45,334 bases of DNA from Paracoccaceae bacterium (GTDB taxonomy: Bacteria; Pseudomonadota; Alphaproteobacteria; Rhodobacterales; Rhodobacteraceae): assembly GCA_003605175.1 (NCBI GenBank), contig QWDA01000017.1, positions 1-45,334 of the forward strand, written 5' to 3'. Positions 9,427 to 18,700 of this stretch are shown here, in pieces. The notes beneath the pieces are model-generated. The model worked only from the letters and a program-made list of their open reading frames with translations. It had not been told where the DNA came from and made no database searches. Numbering within the stretch: position 1 is the first letter of the stretch; each line of letters starts with the position of its first letter. Position numbers and translations under genes: made by a program.

Positions 9427-10277
9427 AACTTGCAACATTCACGAGCGAGAACGAACGCTTCTACGGGGCTGTCACGGACGCGGGCATGATCGCCCTGAAC
9501 GACGCCTTCCCGCAGTGGCCGACGCTGTTCGACGCGGTGCGGGCGAACGGGCTCGCCGAACTGGGCAAGGCCGCCGAGGGCAAGGATGTGACACACACCG
9601 ACATCCGGTACGACATGGTCCTGCCCGATGCCCGGCGCATCCTCTGCGTCGGCGTCAACTTTCCCGACCGCAACGCGGAATACAGGGACGGCTCCGAGCA
9701 GCCGAAATACATGTCGCTGTTTCCGCGCTTTGCCAGCGGCTTCACCGGTCATGACCGGCCGCTGATCCGCCCCCCCGAAAGTCACAAGCTGGACTACGAG
9801 GGCGAGGTTGCCATCGTCATCGGCAAGGGCGGACGCCGCATCTCGAAGGCCGACGCCTACGATCACATCGCGGCGCTGACGCTGTGCAACGAAGGCACGA
9901 TCCGCGACTGGGTCCGCCACGCGAAGTTCAACGTGACGCAGGGCAAGAACTGGGACAAGTCGGGCTCCATCGGGCCCTGGCTGGTGCCCTTCACCGATGC
10001 GGCGCAGCTCGATGAGGCCCGCATCGTCACCCGCGTCAACGGCGAGGTCCGGCAGGACGACGTGCTGGCGCGTATGATGCACCCGATACGGCGCGAGATC
10101 GAATATATCTCGACCTTCATGACCCTGGAGCCGGGCGATATCATCGTCACCGGCACCCCCACCGGGTCCGGCGCCCGGCTGGATCCGCCGCAATTCCTCA
10201 AACCCGGCGACGTGGTCGAGGTCGAGGTGAACGGCATCGGCACCCTGCGCAACACCATCGAGGACGAAGCGGTATGA
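9423..10277 (+). CDS. hpaG: Fumarylacetoacetate-hydrolase-family decarboxylase/isomerase of the homoprotocatechuate pathway
   Basis: 284 residues with one FAH domain. The acidic metal ligands are E126 and E128 in DYEGEVAIVIG, and GDIIVTGTPTGSG is the usual C-terminal loop. It decarboxylates 5-oxopent-3-ene-1,2,5-tricarboxylate and/or isomerises 2-hydroxyhepta-2,4-diene-1,7-dioate. E. coli HpaG carries two FAH domains for these steps; only one is present here, and no second FAH gene is visible in the window. It starts at GTG 9423 inside the stop of the decarboxylase gene, and ends in a 4-bp ATGA overlap with hpaH, so translation is probably coupled. Confidence 0.87.
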   Translation: MKLATFTSENERFYGAVTDAGMIALNDAFPQWPTLFDAVRANGLAELGKAAEGKDVTHTDIRYDMVLPDARRILCVGVNFPDRNAEYRDGSEQPKYMSLFPRFASGFTGHDRPLIRPPESHKLDYEGEVAIVIGKGGRRISKADAYDHIAALTLCNEGTIRDWVRHAKFNVTQGKNWDKSGSIGPWLVPFTDAAQLDEARIVTRVNGEVRQDDVLARMMHPIRREIEYISTFMTLEPGDIIVTGTPTGSGARLDPPQFLKPGDVVEVEVNGIGTLRNTIEDEAV

Positions 10278-11074
10278 CCCCCGAGGATCACGCAACAGCC
10301 GCCGCAGACCTGCTGCGCGCCGAGGTCACGGGCCGACAGATCGGCCTGCTGTCCCTGCGCCACCCGGACATCGGGATGGACGATGCCTATGCCGTGCAGA
10401 ACGCCATCTACCGCGCCAAGCTGGACCAGGGGCGCAGGGTCATCGGCTGGAAGATCGGGCTGACGTCCAAGGCGATGCAGGCGGCCCTGAAGATCGACAT
10501 TCCCGACAGCGGAATCCTGTTCGACGACATGGCCCTCGATCATGGCGCAACGGTGCCGGAGGGGCGTTTCATCCAGCCGCGCGTCGAGGCCGAGATCGCC
10601 TTTGTCATGAAATCCGCGATCGGTGGCGCCGGGGTGACCCGCGAAGACGTTCTGGCCGCGACGGATTTTGTCGCGCCGTCGATCGAAATTCTCGACACGC
10701 GGATCGTCCGGACCGATGCCGAAACGGGAAAGACCCGTACCGTCCATGACACCATCAGCGACAATGCGGCCAATGCAGGGATCGTGCTCGGCCCGCAGAG
10801 ACACGCGGTCGACGCGTTCGATCTGCGCTGGGTGGGGGCGATCACCAGCCGCAACGGCGAGGTCGAGGAAACCGGTCTCGGGGCCGGGGTTCTGAACGAT
10901 CCTGTCGAAAGCGTCGTCTGGCTGGCCCGCCGCATGGCGCAGTACGGCCAAAGCATCGAGCCCGGCCACATCATCCTGTCAGGCAGCTTCATCCGCCCTG
11001 TCGAATGCCCTTCGGGGTCGGCGATCCATGCCGACTTCGGCGCGTTCGGATCCGCCGACATCGCTTTTGCCTGA
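10274..11074 (+). CDS. hpaH: 2-oxo-hept-4-ene-1,7-dioate hydratase
   Basis: 266 residues of the HpaH/MhpD hydratase branch of the FAH superfamily. Visible signatures are VIGWKIGLTSKAMQ, PRVEAEIAFVMK (acidic metal ligands) and IILSGSFIRPVECPSG. It adds water to 2-oxohept-4-ene-1,7-dioate to give 4-hydroxy-2-oxoheptane-1,7-dioate, the substrate of HpaI. Overlap with hpaG (ATGA) and a 11-bp gap to hpaI place it firmly in the operon. The position between hpaG and hpaI favours HpaH over MhpD/XylJ paralogues. Confidence 0.92.
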   Translation: MTPEDHATAAADLLRAEVTGRQIGLLSLRHPDIGMDDAYAVQNAIYRAKLDQGRRVIGWKIGLTSKAMQAALKIDIPDSGILFDDMALDHGATVPEGRFIQPRVEAEIAFVMKSAIGGAGVTREDVLAATDFVAPSIEILDTRIVRTDAETGKTRTVHDTISDNAANAGIVLGPQRHAVDAFDLRWVGAITSRNGEVEETGLGAGVLNDPVESVVWLARRMAQYGQSIEPGHIILSGSFIRPVECPSGSAIHADFGAFGSADIAFA

Positions 11075-11085
11075 AAGGAATTCAG

Positions 11086-11862
11086 ATGCCCGCACCGCGC
11101 AATCCCTTCAAACACGCCATCGCAGAGGGCAAGCTGCAACTCGGATGCTGGCTCGGCCTTGCCGATCCCTACATTGCGGAGATCAGTGCCGGTGCCGGAT
11201 TTGACTGGCTCCTGATCGACGGCGAGCACGCGCCCAACGACCTGCGGTCCATCGTGGCGCAGCTTCAGGTGATCGCCGCGCGCGACGCCCAGGCCGTGGT
11301 CCGCCCGCCGATCGGCGAGACCTGGGTGATCAAGCAGATGCTCGATGCCGGGGCGCAGTCGCTCCTGATCCCGATGGTCGAAAGCGCCGCTCAGGTGCGG
11401 GACCTGCTCGCCGCGGTCACCTATCCGCCGCATGGGGTGCGCGGCGTCGGCGCGGCGCTGGTCCGTGCCTCCGACTTTTCCGGGATCACGGATTACCTGA
11501 CCACCGCCCGCGACGAAATCTGCCTGCTGGCACAGGTCGAGAACCGAAAGGGCATGGCGGCGCTGGATGAGATCCTTGCGGTCGATGGGCTGGACGGCGT
11601 CTTCATCGGCCCGTCGGATCTGGCCGCCGATATGGGCTTCATCGGGCAGGCCGGTGCCCCCGAGGTCCGGCGCGCCGTGCTGAATGCGATGGAAAGGATC
11701 GTCGCGGCCGGGAAGGCGGGGGGCATTCTGACCCTGGACACCGAACTGCAGAAGGCGTGCCGAGACATCGGGGCGAGCTTCATCGCCACCGAAATCGACG
11801 TCACGCTGTTCGCGCGGAACATGCGCGCCGCCGCCAGCCGCGCACGCCAGAGCTTGACGTGA
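11086..11862 (+). CDS. hpaI: 4-hydroxy-2-oxoheptane-1,7-dioate aldolase (HpaI)
   Basis: 258 residues of the class II HpcH/HpaI aldolase family. LLIDGEHAPND, the repeated QMLDAGAQSLLIPMVES segment with the metal-binding glutamate, and VFIGPSDLAADMG are diagnostic. It splits 4-hydroxy-2-oxoheptanedioate into pyruvate and succinate semialdehyde. ATG 11086 is chosen because AAAGGAA follows the hpaH stop; the frame is open further upstream inside hpaH. It is the last gene of the operon. The semialdehyde it makes now needs a dehydrogenase from elsewhere, since the in-operon copy is reduced to a scar at 7894-8025. Confidence 0.94.
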   Translation: MPAPRNPFKHAIAEGKLQLGCWLGLADPYIAEISAGAGFDWLLIDGEHAPNDLRSIVAQLQVIAARDAQAVVRPPIGETWVIKQMLDAGAQSLLIPMVESAAQVRDLLAAVTYPPHGVRGVGAALVRASDFSGITDYLTTARDEICLLAQVENRKGMAALDEILAVDGLDGVFIGPSDLAADMGFIGQAGAPEVRRAVLNAMERIVAAGKAGGILTLDTELQKACRDIGASFIATEIDVTLFARNMRAAASRARQSLT

Positions 11863-11956
11863 CCCGGCAAGGGCTGCCGCCGTCTGGAAGGCGGTGATTT
11901 AGGCAAATCCGGGGAGCGAACGGCCGGGCCGCGGAGAATGCCGGTCTGCCGGCGCT

Positions 11957-12931
11957 CTACGCCGCTTCCCGTTGCCCGCCGACAAGCGCGTTGATGTGGT
12001 CGGGCCCCGTCGGCACGATGCCTGTCGGGTTCAGCGCCTTGACCGAGTAATAGCCCTGCGTGATGTGGTCCATGTCCACCGTCTCCGCCACCCCGGGCAG
12101 GTGATAGATGCGCTGCATGTAGGCCGACAGGCGCGGATAGTCGGCGATCTGGCGGCGGTTGGTCTTGAAGAGGCCATGATAGGCCGCGTCAAACCGGATC
12201 AGGGTCACGAAGGTACGGATATCGGTTTCGGTCAGCTCACCGCCGAACAGGTAATCGCCCGTCAGCTTCGCTTCGAGCTCGTCCAGCATGGTGAAGACAT
12301 CCGAAACGGCGCTCTCATAGGCCCCCTGCGACGAGGCGAAACCGGCGCGATAGACGCCGTTGTTGAGCATCGTGTAGATCCGGGCGTTGAGCGCGTCGAT
12401 CTCACCGGCGAGCGCCTCGGGATAGAGCCGCAGGTCGCTGGAGACGATCCCCTCGAAAGCCGTGTCGAACATGCGCAGGATGTCGGCGCTTTCGTTGTTC
12501 ACCATCACGTCGCGCGCCATGTCCCAGAGCACCGGCACCGTGGCGCGGCCGGTGAAATGCGGATCGGCGCGGGTGTAGATCTGATGGATATGGCGCGCGC
12601 CCATCAGCGGGTCTTCGTCGGCGCCCGGATGACCGCCGAACCGCCATCCCTCGTCAGTGAGGACGGGGTTGACCACGACCACCTCGATCAGGTCGTCGAG
12701 CCCCTTCAGCTTGCAGGCGATGAGGGTGCGCGAGGCCCAGGGGCAGATCAGCGCCACATAGAGCCGGTAGCGCCCCGCCTCGGCCATGAAGCCGCCTTCC
12801 CCGGTGGGGCCCGGGCGGCCATCGGACGTGATCCAGTTGCGGAAGGAGGAAATCTGGCGGATGAAGTTGCCGTCTTCGTCGGCCTTCTGCACCGGCTGCC
12901 AGTTCTCCGACCATTTGCCATCTACCAGCAT
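11957..12931 (-). CDS. Glutathionyl-hydroquinone reductase (Xi-class glutathione S-transferase)
   Basis: 324 residues, close to E. coli YqjG (about 328). The nucleophilic cysteine is C63 in ALICPWASRT, the CPWA motif of the Xi class, and a helical GST C-terminal domain follows (LNNGVYRAGFA, ELTETDIRTFVTLIRFD). It reduces glutathionyl-hydroquinones, which form when quinones react with glutathione, back to hydroquinones. ATG 12931 has GGAGA upstream; the frame is open to 13057 but that part overlaps the end of the DoxX gene. It is 94 bp after the DoxX gene, the same pairing as yqjF-yqjG in E. coli. Catechols from the neighbouring pathway are a plausible source of quinones. Confidence 0.92.
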   Translation of the reverse strand: MLVDGKWSENWQPVQKADEDGNFIRQISSFRNWITSDGRPGPTGEGGFMAEAGRYRLYVALICPWASRTLIACKLKGLDDLIEVVVVNPVLTDEGWRFGGHPGADEDPLMGARHIHQIYTRADPHFTGRATVPVLWDMARDVMVNNESADILRMFDTAFEGIVSSDLRLYPEALAGEIDALNARIYTMLNNGVYRAGFASSQGAYESAVSDVFTMLDELEAKLTGDYLFGGELTETDIRTFVTLIRFDAAYHGLFKTNRRQIADYPRLSAYMQRIYHLPGVAETVDMDHITQGYYSVKALNPTGIVPTGPDHINALVGGQREAA

Positions 12932-13025
12932 GGAGCTTCTCCGAAGAGCTTGGCCGAGGGTACCGGGGCCGCATCGCGACGGCCCCAGGCGTGGATCAGC
13001 AATCTGCGGAAATAGGCCCGCTGGC

Positions 13026-13454
13026 TCAGGCGAACTTGCCGAGGATACGGTCGACAACCGGCAGTTTCACCGCAAACGCGCCGGCACCCAGCAGGGCGAT
13101 CGCCACCTGCACGGCGGTCCAGAATGCCGGGAATTCCCAGCCGCCGCCTTCGTTCGTGAAGCCCCAGCCATTGCCCGAATGCACCCAGGTGGCGCCGAGC
13201 AGAACCGCGATGAGCGGCAGCGAGACGGCGCGAACGCCGACGCCCAGGATCAGCGCCAGACCACCGCCGAGCTCGGCCAGGATGGTCAGGTAGGCGATGA
13301 CGGCCGGCAGGCCGAGGCTTCCGAAGAAGCCGACAGTGCCGGGGATGGTGAAGACCAGCACTTTCAGAAGCCCGTGGGCGATGAAAAGCGCGCCGCTGCC
13401 GACGCGCAGCACGAGTGCCGCATAGTCGGCGGACGAGATGTTTTCTTGAGTCAT
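13026..13454 (-). CDS. DoxX-family membrane protein
   Basis: 142 residues with four predicted hydrophobic helices (ALFIAHGLLKVLVF, AVIAYLTILAELGGGLALILGV, AVSLPLIAVLLGATWV, FWTAVQVAIALLGAGAFAV). ALVLRVGSGALFIAHGLLK and LAELGGGLALILG are DoxX signatures. ATG 13454 follows AAAAGGA. The family includes E. coli YqjF, linked to aromatic and quinone stress; the biochemical role is not firmly known. It is the first gene of the DoxX-GHR pair and is divergent from a LysR gene, as yqjFG is near yhaJ. Confidence 0.88.
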   Translation of the reverse strand: MTQENISSADYAALVLRVGSGALFIAHGLLKVLVFTIPGTVGFFGSLGLPAVIAYLTILAELGGGLALILGVGVRAVSLPLIAVLLGATWVHSGNGWGFTNEGGGWEFPAFWTAVQVAIALLGAGAFAVKLPVVDRILGKFA

Positions 13455-13529
13455 GTCGTTGTCCTTTTCGTGCCAGGGGGCCGCATGCTGCGGACCCCTC
13501 CGTGGAATATCTGTGGCCAACATACAGCT

Positions 13530-13598
13530 TGCGCACAATCCACAAAATGACGAATATATAGAATGACTGCGCACATAATGTTCTGAATGGCGTCATTC
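13530..13598. promoter_or_regulatory. Divergent control region of the DoxX and LysR genes
   Basis: The 145-bp space between the divergent genes is AT-richer than its surroundings. It contains a direct repeat TGCGCACA at 13530-13537 and 13568-13575 (38 bp apart) and a perfect inverted repeat GAATG-GCGT-CATTC at 13585-13598, ending one base before the LysR start codon. A second GAATGAC lies at 13561-13567. These are candidate LysR binding sites; placement at the start codon suggests negative autoregulation. No Shine-Dalgarno sequence is seen before ATG 13600. Confidence 0.4.
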
Positions 13599-13599
13599 A

Positions 13600-14496
13600 A
13601 TGGATCTCGTCGACCAGCTCAGGGCCTTCGTCGCCACCGCGCAGACCGGCTCCTTCACGGCGGCCGCCGGGCAACTCGGCATTTCCAACCGCCTCACCTC
13701 GAAATACGTGGCCGAGTTCGAGGCGCATCTGGGCGTGCGGCTCTTCCAGCGCACCACCCGCAAGGTGGGGCTGACGCCCGCGGGCGAGGACCTGTTGGCC
13801 CGCGCGCCGGAACTCCTGGACGATCTCGACGCGCTCCTGGGCGAGATCGCGGAAAGCTCGCGCGGCTTTTCCGGCACGATCCGGGTCTCGGCACCGGTGA
13901 CCTTCGGCGAGCTCTACGTGGCGAAGATGCTGGGGAGGTTCGCTGCCGCGCATCCGGACCTCTCCATCGACCTGCGGCTCAGCGACCGTTTCGTGGACCT
14001 GGCCTCGGAGGGCATCGACCTCGCCTTCCGCATCGGCATGACCGAGACGCTGTCGATCAAGGCGCGCAGGCTCTGCAGTTTCGAGAGCGTCTTCGCCGCA
14101 AGCCCCGCCTATCTGGCCGCCAACGGCACTCCGAAGACGCCGGAAGACCTTTCGCGCCACGCCTGCATCGTCGACACCAACCGGCGCGCCTCCCGACGCT
14201 GGAAGCTCTATCGCGATGGCAAGGAGATATCGGTAACGGTGGCGGGCCGGTTCCAGGTCAATTCGGCGCAGGCCGCCTGCGACCTGGCGATTGAGGGCCA
14301 CGGCATCGCCTGTTCCCCGAGTTTCGCGATGGCGCGAGCGCTGCAACGTGGGCAGCTGGTGAAACTCTTCGCCGACTACACGAGCGAACGGAACCCGGTC
14401 AGCGCGGTCTATCTGGAAGGCCGCACTCTGCCCCGCAAGACCCGCGCGCTGATCGACTTCGCGGTGCAGGACATCCGCACCGTGGAATTCGCCTGA
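13600..14496 (+). CDS. LysR-family regulator of the quinone-stress cassette
   Basis: 298 residues. The N-terminal helix-turn-helix is clear (LRAFVATAQTGSFTAAAGQLG, SNRLTSKYVAEFEAHLG), with the LysR linker helix and an effector domain from about residue 90. It ends with the CrgA/AaeR-like segment GIACSPSFAMARALQRGQLV. It is divergent from the DoxX-GHR pair. Compare E. coli, where the LysR protein YhaJ lies by yqjFG and answers to aromatic quinone-forming compounds. Control of the pair is inferred from this arrangement. Confidence 0.9.
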   Translation: MDLVDQLRAFVATAQTGSFTAAAGQLGISNRLTSKYVAEFEAHLGVRLFQRTTRKVGLTPAGEDLLARAPELLDDLDALLGEIAESSRGFSGTIRVSAPVTFGELYVAKMLGRFAAAHPDLSIDLRLSDRFVDLASEGIDLAFRIGMTETLSIKARRLCSFESVFAASPAYLAANGTPKTPEDLSRHACIVDTNRRASRRWKLYRDGKEISVTVAGRFQVNSAQAACDLAIEGHGIACSPSFAMARALQRGQLVKLFADYTSERNPVSAVYLEGRTLPRKTRALIDFAVQDIRTVEFA

Positions 14497-14543
14497 CGCG
14501 CAAGGGCCCGGCGCCTCTCCGCGTCCCCGCGCGATGACGCGGC

Positions 14544-15677
14544 TCAGACATCCCCGGCAAGCGCCGCCGCATACAGTTCGAGCGTTTCGCCCACCATGAC
14601 GTCCACGGTGCGGTGCTGCGCCAGGCGCCGGCTTGCCGTGCCCATCGCCATCCGAGCCGCGGGGGCGCCCGCCAGCCCGGCCAACGCCTCGCCGATCGCT
14701 TCAGCCGAGCTGTTCAGGGGCAGAATATGGCCATTCTCGCCCTCGATCACCGTTTCCTCGGCCCCGCCGACCGCTGTCGTCACAATCGGCATGCTGGCAT
14801 GCAATGCTTCGATGAGCGTGTAGGGCATGGCCTCGTACCGGCTGGTCATGCAGAACAGGTCGAGCCCGGGAAACAGGGCCGGCCCGTCCCGCCAGCCGAG
14901 GAACCGGACCGGGGCGCCTTCCGCCGCCGCCTCGGCCTCTTGCCGAAGCGCGCCATCGCCGATCACCACACCGCGCAGTTCCGGGACGCGCTCCGCGACA
15001 TGGCGGATCGCGCCGACGAAACGCAGCGGATCCTTCTGCGCGTCGAGGCGACCGATGAACCCCACGGCGATCTCGTCCTCCGTGAGCCCCATCTCCGCCC
15101 GAGCCGCCATCCGGCTTGCGCCCTCGGGCAGATACGCGCCGTTGACCACGCACCGGACGCGGTTCTTTGACATGCCGAGCCGCGTCACCGCATGGTCGCG
15201 TTCGGCGGCACTGACGGCGATGATCCGGTTCGCGCGCGGGGCGAGTGCGCGTTCGAGCAGGCCGTAGATCTGCTGCCCGGGCGCCTTCAACTCGGGATCC
15301 ATGGTGCGGAAGGCGTGGGGCGTGTAGATCCGGGCCCCGCGCAGAGAGCGAGGAAGAAGGCGCACCAGCGCCCCTGCCTTCGAGCTGTGCCCGTGCAGGA
15401 TGTCGAACTTCGGCAGGCGCCTCAGGAGCGCCGAAAGCGCCCGGAGGCTCTTCAGGTCGGACAGCCCAACGGAGCGGTTCATTTCCAGGGTATGGGTCTC
15501 GACCCCGGTCAGGGATGCAAGGGCGGCCTTGAAATCGGCCTGCGCCCGCGTCGGCGACCAGATCACGGTCACGTCCTGCCCGCACGCAGACAACCCCCGC
15601 GCGAGATCGAGCACGTGCCGGCCGGACCCGCCCCCCGAAGTTTCCAGGATCAGCGCGATGCGCAGCCTTCCCGTCAC
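14544..15677 (-). CDS. Glycosyltransferase family 4 (GT-B fold)
   Basis: 377 residues with two Rossmann-like halves. The N-terminal acceptor half has the glycine-rich loop GGGSGRHVLDLARGL. The donor half has VGFIGRLDAQKDP and the retaining-GT motif E-x7-E (YEAMPYTLIEAL) followed by VGGAEETVIEGENG, all typical of GT4. The likely reaction is transfer of a sugar from an NDP donor to a cell-surface or exopolysaccharide acceptor; donor and acceptor are unknown. The start is GTG 15677. It lies 97 bp downstream of the giant lectin/propeller gene on the same strand and may be co-transcribed. Confidence 0.88.
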   Translation of the reverse strand: MTGRLRIALILETSGGGSGRHVLDLARGLSACGQDVTVIWSPTRAQADFKAALASLTGVETHTLEMNRSVGLSDLKSLRALSALLRRLPKFDILHGHSSKAGALVRLLPRSLRGARIYTPHAFRTMDPELKAPGQQIYGLLERALAPRANRIIAVSAAERDHAVTRLGMSKNRVRCVVNGAYLPEGASRMAARAEMGLTEDEIAVGFIGRLDAQKDPLRFVGAIRHVAERVPELRGVVIGDGALRQEAEAAAEGAPVRFLGWRDGPALFPGLDLFCMTSRYEAMPYTLIEALHASMPIVTTAVGGAEETVIEGENGHILPLNSSAEAIGEALAGLAGAPAARMAMGTASRRLAQHRTVDVMVGETLELYAAALAGDV

Positions 15678-15699
15678 GGCGCACTCCCGCCTCTAGCGT

Positions 15700-15715
15700 C
15701 CCGCTCCCGAGCGGG
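15700..15715 (-). terminator. Short hairpin between the giant gene and the GT4 gene
   Basis: CCCGCT and AGCGGG pair around a 4-nt loop (16 bp in all) in the 97-bp space between the two genes. It could reduce read-through from the giant gene into the glycosyltransferase gene. There is no U-tract, so the call is weak. Confidence 0.25.
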
Positions 15716-15774
15716 CACGACCCGATCTATCCGGATCGCCGCAGCGCGGCAATGCCGTCCGGCCTCGCCGGCCG

Positions 15775-18700
15775 TCAGGCGATATCATCCTGCGCAGTCA
15801 CGATCGCCGTGATGATCGCGGTCGCCATTCCGCCGTCATCGCTGTCGGTGGCAACATAGGACACCGAACTGGATACGGATTCGCCGGGCGCCAGATCACC
15901 GAAATCTCCACCTTCGTAGAAGAACGTGTTGCCGTTCGGGCTGACCCAGAAATTGCCGCCATTGTCGCCGGGCACCCAGAAATTGCCGCTGGGGTTCACC
16001 GTGGTCGCGCCCCCGACCCGGGTTACCGTCAGATTGTCTTCCTGGTCGTTCGAAAGGATGTTGATCATCGGGGCCGGGTCGCCCTGGACCTTTGCCAGCG
16101 AGTCGGGCTGAGCGTCGAAGTCGTTGACCATGCCGTCGGGTGCGGAAATCTCGGCCGTAACGGTCGACATCGCGGTGAAGCCTTCGCTGTCGGTGACGAC
16201 ATAGGTCACCGAGGATGTCGCCGTCTCGCCCGGCGCGAGCCCGTCGAAGGCACCGCCCTGATAGAAGAACGTGTTGCCGTTCGGGCTGACCCAGAAATTG
16301 CCGCCATTGTCGCCGGGCACCCAGAAATTGCCGCTGGGGTTCACCGCGGTCGCACTGCCGACCTGCGTCACCGTCAAACCCGTGCCGACGTCGTTGGTCA
16401 GGATGTCGACATTGCCGACGGCGCCGACCTCGGCCGCCAGCATGTCGACATTCGCGGTCAGATCGGAAGAACTGCCGTCGACGAACTCGATCACGGTCTG
16501 CGTGGTATGCCCGCCCGACCAGCCGCCATTGCTGAAATTGTAGAAGAAGTTGTAGCCGTTTCCGACGTCGTCCCAACGGCCGCCGACCGATGCCATCGCG
16601 ACATAATCCTGTTCGCCGTTGCCGTTGCCGTTATTCGGCTCGCTCCCGAGCCAGTTGGCATAGGTGATCGGCGCCCCGTCCGCTCCGACGAAGGTTCCTT
16701 CGGTGGCTACGTCGTTGAAGCCGAGCCAGATCGGATTGTCGCCGGAAAGGAACGTGTCCATGATGAACTGGTTCTCGGCGGCGCTGTCGATCTCCAGCAG
16801 GATGCCGCCAAGCGCCTGGGCCTCGGCCTGCGCCTGGGTCCAGGTCTGGCCCGGCGTCCCGAGCACATAGGTGCTGTTGCCGAAGCGGATCTCCTGCGAG
16901 GCAATGCCGTTCACCGTCACGGTGATCGTCGCGGTCGAAGTTTCGCCCGTGTCGATCTCGGCGGTGTAGGTGATGCTGGTCTCGGCGCTTTCGCCTGCGG
17001 CAAGGAAGTCGAAATCGGGCCCGCCATCGAACAGCATGCCGCCTTCCGCCGAGATCGTGAACATGCCCCCGTTGGACCCTGCCAGGGTGATTTCAGGCAC
17101 CGCGCCGCCGGTGTCGGTCAGGGCCTGGCCATTGGCGGCGACGATCTCCGGCTCGTCGCGGAAGAAGAAATCGTTGTCGAGCAAACCCAATGCCGAGCCG
17201 AAGGCAATCGCCTCCGCCGTCTGTCCGACATCGATGTCGAATGTATCGTCCGTGGCGCGAAGCAGGAAATCGTACTCGACCACGGTCTGGTTGGTATAGC
17301 CGCTGGCAAAACCGCCGTCGAAGAACGTGCCGCCCAGGTTCGCCGCGTCGTCCCATTGGCCGCTGTTCGACGAGATCAGCCCGTAATCCTGCCCTGTCCC
17401 GCCGCCGCCATTGTTGGGCTCGCCGGGAAGCCAGTTGAAGTAGCTCGCCGGATTCCCGGCCGAGTCGACAAACACGCCCTCCTGGGCAAGGTCGTTGATG
17501 CCGAGCCAGACCGGATTGTCGGCAACGAAGGCCGCCGTCACGGCGGCATTCTCGGCCGCGCTATCGATTGTCACGAGCGTTCCGCCCATCGCTTGAGCAG
17601 TCGCATTGGCCTCTTCCCAGGTCTGGCCGGAATCGGCCAGCACATAGGCATGGCCGTTGAAGACCAGGGAACTGACCAGCTCGGGCACGGGCGCCAGATT
17701 GGTCGGCGGCACGTAATCGCCCGCCACGGAGTTCTCGACGATATAGACCCAGCCGTCATGCTTGTTTGTCAGGAAGATCTGGCCTTCCGGCCCTTGCCCG
17801 AAGCGCACGTCCGACCTGATATTGCCGACGATCTCGGCAAAACTCCCCCGGATCTCTGGCGTCGTCGCGAGGTCGAAATCGGCGTTCTCGTAGAGCGTCA
17901 GTTCCGAGGGAGTGGCCCAGGACAGGAGGTCGGGGCTCTCGCCGGCCTCGAGCGAGGTCTTGGCGGCCAGGAGCTCCTCGATAGGCACGTGGTAGAGCCG
18001 GCTGCTCTGGGCGAAGTCGCCGAAGATGAACTGCCCGTCGAGCGCGCTGCCATTGGTGACGACGAAGCCCCCCGACAGCGCCTGGAACACGTCGCCGCGC
18101 GTGCCGATCGGTGCATCATGGGCGACGAAGGTCGCCGGATAGCGGTAGCCGTTCTGCCATTCGTCGGCCGGAAGCGGCTCCAGACCGGTCGTGTTGCCGC
18201 TGCCGTTGCCGAACGGGCCGCCCGCGACGAACGGGCCTTCGCGATAGCCCCAACCCAGGTTGTCGCCGGCCTCGATGATGTTCACCTCGTCGATATTGTC
18301 GAAGCCGACGCCGGTCGCGATCAGGTAAACCATCCCGTCGGGCGCCTGGTAGAACGAGAAAGTGTGCTCGTTCCGCAGGCCAAGCGCATAAACCTCGTCG
18401 ATCATCGTCGGATCGCCGACGAAGGGGTTGTCGGAGGGGATGCCGTAGGGGTCGCCGTTGCCCTGTTCGAGCGGGTCGATCCGGAGCATCTTGCCAAGCG
18501 CATCGTTGTTCTGGCCGGCCGGCCGCGAGACGTTCAGACCGTTCGCCGTCCCGTCGCCGACCGAGATGTAGAGCATGCCGAAATCGGCATCGCCCGGCGC
18601 GGCATAGGGGTTGAACTCGATCTGCTTGACCGGGTGGTTGGCCTGCTGCGGCATCGCGATGCGCGCCACCTCGCGGTAGCTCGCCGGATCGAGCAGTCCG

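Noticed and set aside
11877-11894. CCGCC/GGCGG hairpin after hpaI as a terminator
   Set aside because: Only a 5-bp stem with no U-tract; too weak in DNA of this composition.
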